This document shows, in pieces, positions 62,470-64,000 of a DNA stretch of 64,000 bases. Under the pieces are notes generated by a model that saw only the letters and a list, made by a program, of their open reading frames with translations, ran no database searches and was not told the DNA's origin. The stretch is taken from contig CAXIPT010000002.1 of assembly GCA_964030475.1 (NCBI GenBank), forward strand, positions 17,341,893 to 17,405,892. Reading direction: 5' to 3'. The position numbers and the translations under genes are program-made. The first letter of the stretch is position 1. Every line of letters begins with the position of its first letter. The stretch is from Tethya wilhelma (lineage: Eukaryota > Porifera > Demospongiae > Tethyida > Tethyidae).

Positions 62470-63732
62470 CCATGTCAACGTGTTCACTGTCCTTGTAAAC
62501 ACATTCATCATCAACAAACACCTCTAGAATCTCATGACTTCGGAAAAATTCAGATGCATCAGAGATTCTTTCAAGGATTTGTTCGATTATGAGGTGATGT
62601 ACTCGCCAAACTATAATCAGTGAGCCAGCAATGACAGTATCCAAGAGTGCTGAGAGAGGAGGCAATTGGAATTTGTCAGCTAGGTATCTCCAAAGGTCAT
62701 CGATATACTTCAGCGTCTTGTTTCTGATCTTTGTGTTTAATTTGAGACGGAGCTTTTTAAAAAATGCCGCATCATAAGTTTTGTCAAGTGGTTCATCAGG
62801 ATCAGCTTCCTCCTCTGTCTCACACTTTGAGATATAATCTGCAAGCTTAGTTGTTGCAAGAAATGCCTCAAGTTTTAAGTCATAATCTTTAACCATAGCC
62901 TCCAAAGAAAATTGATTTGATTCACTAGTACCAAATTCTGGGCCAATACTTTCTAGAGGAGGATTATAATGTAAATGGGTGATCAATTGATGCCTTTGCA
63001 AAGCAACAAAGATGTCCATAGGATCTTTAAATTTGGACTCATCGAAGGGAGTGGAAAACAATGATGCTGAGGCAAACAAGGAGGAAAGATGACGATACAA
63101 GGAATTCAGCTCAGTATTCATTTCAATCAGCTTTTTCGACATTCTTGATAACATTGCTGTAAAATCTGTTCTTAGTTTATCTTCACTTCTCTCGACAACA
63201 AGTGGTCCAGATGACATTCCTGAAATTACAATAATAATTTATTTGATGAATTACTGTGCAGTAACAGTATGTATAGGCTTAATTTAATAACGTGACACTG
63301 AACCTTGAGAGAAAACTGGACTTGTGGGAGAACTTAGTGATGAAGTTATCGAGGCATTAGGAGAGAGTGGATTACTTGATACAGTGGTTATTGAAGAGCT
63401 GAGACTGTGACACTCCTTACCTATATAAATAAAATAGATTATCTATGCCCAAACACATGACTATTGTGGAAATAATCAGTTAAACTCTTACTGTAAATTA
63501 TCACTGACAGAAACAGAAAGTAATTTGTTGGCAGTAGATACAGCACCAACTTACTTGCAATTGTTGGACAGTATTCTTTCCCTAATTTTGATCCTAGCTT
63601 TGCAGTATCAGGCAGTGCCTTCAAAGCCTCTACTAGTGCAGCCCAAGTGGGAGCAGGATCAACTCTCTTCAACCACATACTCAGCATTTCACGGAGCCTT
63701 TCCTTCACTTGCTGACTGTCTGCTTTAAGGTT
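62470..63732. repeat. Segmental duplication of 49038-50322
   Basis: About 1.26 kb including two introns is nearly identical to the death/ankyrin gene 1 segment; only scattered substitutions and small indels were noticed. The match stops abruptly at about 63732, within the death-domain exon, marking the duplication breakpoint. Confidence 0.85.
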
Positions 63733-63889
63733 AGAGGTTTTTGAGTGGGCGGGGATCACACTAAAACAGTAATGATATTCATAGGCTCATAGAAACTTGT
63801 GATACTATCTCAAAGCCGAGAGGATTTGGTCTCAAAATGGCTGATTATTGCTCAAAAGGGTCAAAGGTCAAATTTAGTTGCTCTCTAAA
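63733..63889. other. Unique sequence at the duplication breakpoint, possible promoter
   Basis: Lies between the truncated death-domain exon and a plus-strand start codon. It replaces the sequence that encodes the N-terminal half of the death domain in gene 1. Confidence 0.4.
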
Positions 63890-64000
63890 ATGGATTTTTC
63901 TGCCATTGCCACTCACTCACAAGGAACAACAACCAGGCGGCTTGAAAGACAACAGATGAACGAAAAAATGTACGTTGAGAAAAAGCAAAAAACTGCTCAT
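63890..64000 (+). CDS. Possible 5' end of a plus-strand gene cut by the window edge
   Basis: An ATG at 63890 opens 37 codons to the window end (MDFSAIATHSQGTTTRRLERQ..MYVEKKQ). The charged Lys/Glu/Gln composition looks like a helical coding N-terminus, but it is too short to assign to a family. It might be a chance open frame. Confidence 0.35.
   Translation, partial: MDFSAIATHSQGTTTRRLERQQMNEKMYVEKKQKTAH

Larger units (their letters stand above)
59595..63759 (-). pseudogene. Chimeric death/ankyrin copy with a truncated death domain, two frameshifts and a nonsense codon
   Basis: The 5' end (63526-63732) holds only the C-terminal half of the protein-1 death domain; upstream sequence is unrelated. 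Exon 62470-63231 is a near-identical copy of protein 1's coiled coil and central domain. After a Ser-rich linker (62157-62400, SDHTLPRKLNEPS) comes a second, diverged central domain (about 61330-62020, LPPLSAVLELITDGSIKITWRI, IDGECVYM) broken by frameshifts near 61612 and 61440. Ankyrin exons follow (SASKYNSLEAVKLFL, YRWTPAMWAAENGN, NSWTALIIASKKGH, DKSSALTWALYEGH, GWTPII*ASNKG, GWTALMAATNHGH, NEIALHVACFRGY, GLTAEMVAANRGH), one with CGA changed to TGA at about 60545. The end is SSVDPEDETSRPEAQTE then GLMQQVQALL..YPRD and TAG at 59595. The lesions argue for a pseudogene unless they are sequence errors. Confidence 0.65.

Noticed and set aside
46265..63759. NLR or RIP-kinase identity for the death/ankyrin cluster
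   Set aside because: No NACHT P-loop, leucine-rich repeat or kinase motif was found in any copy.

Overview
The window is animal nuclear DNA: multi-exon genes with short GT-AG introns, little intergenic space, many CA/GT microsatellites and several short inverted-repeat elements. The gene content (Ku80, ZMYND8, TRAM, EFHC1, CLK and mitoribosomal mL53 orthologs, plus lineage-specific death-domain/ankyrin and polymorphic-membrane-protein-like receptor families) suggests an early-diverging metazoan, most likely a demosponge of the Amphimedon type. The organism call is an inference; no species marker was seen.

Layout. 0.5-9.0 kb (-): a LAMMER/CLK splicing-factor kinase with one 4.7 kb intron. 10.4-11.0 kb (+): MRPL53. 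11.2-13.6 kb (-): an EFHC1-like three-DM10 axonemal protein without its EF-hand. 13.9-31.1 kb (+): Ku80/XRCC5, sharing a 279-bp divergent promoter region with EFHC1. Intron 12 of Ku80 is 12.7 kb and holds, on the opposite strand, two paralogous receptor-like genes (17.8-23.2 and 25.1-28.5 kb). Each has a signal peptide, a Pmp-like beta-helix ectodomain, a Cys-rich stalk and about eight or nine membrane helices. The first carries a 1,929-bp, 643-codon, in-frame tandem duplication. 31.6-32.3 kb (-): an intron-less, unrecognised 230-aa protein ending in a CaaX box. 32.8-41.2 kb (-): ZMYND8 (PHD-bromo-PWWP-MYND), with a 411-bp tandem duplication of one exon start and a nested transposon in intron 1. 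42.4-45.8 kb (+): TRAM.

46.3-63.8 kb (-) is a tandem cluster of death-domain/ankyrin genes: one intact gene, a second with a probably derived stop, an orphan ankyrin 3' end, a decayed ankyrin array, and a chimeric copy with two frameshifts, a nonsense codon and half a death domain. Between the death domain and the ankyrins lies a domain of about 200 residues that I do not recognise, present in four copies in the cluster; with the Pmp-like receptors it is the best candidate here for an undescribed system. Both families look like recently expanding surface or cytosolic recognition proteins, but no function is demonstrated.

No rRNA, tRNA or CRISPR features were recognised. Exon boundaries were placed by eye from GT/AG sites, reading phase and family similarity, and should be treated as accurate to a few bases at best.
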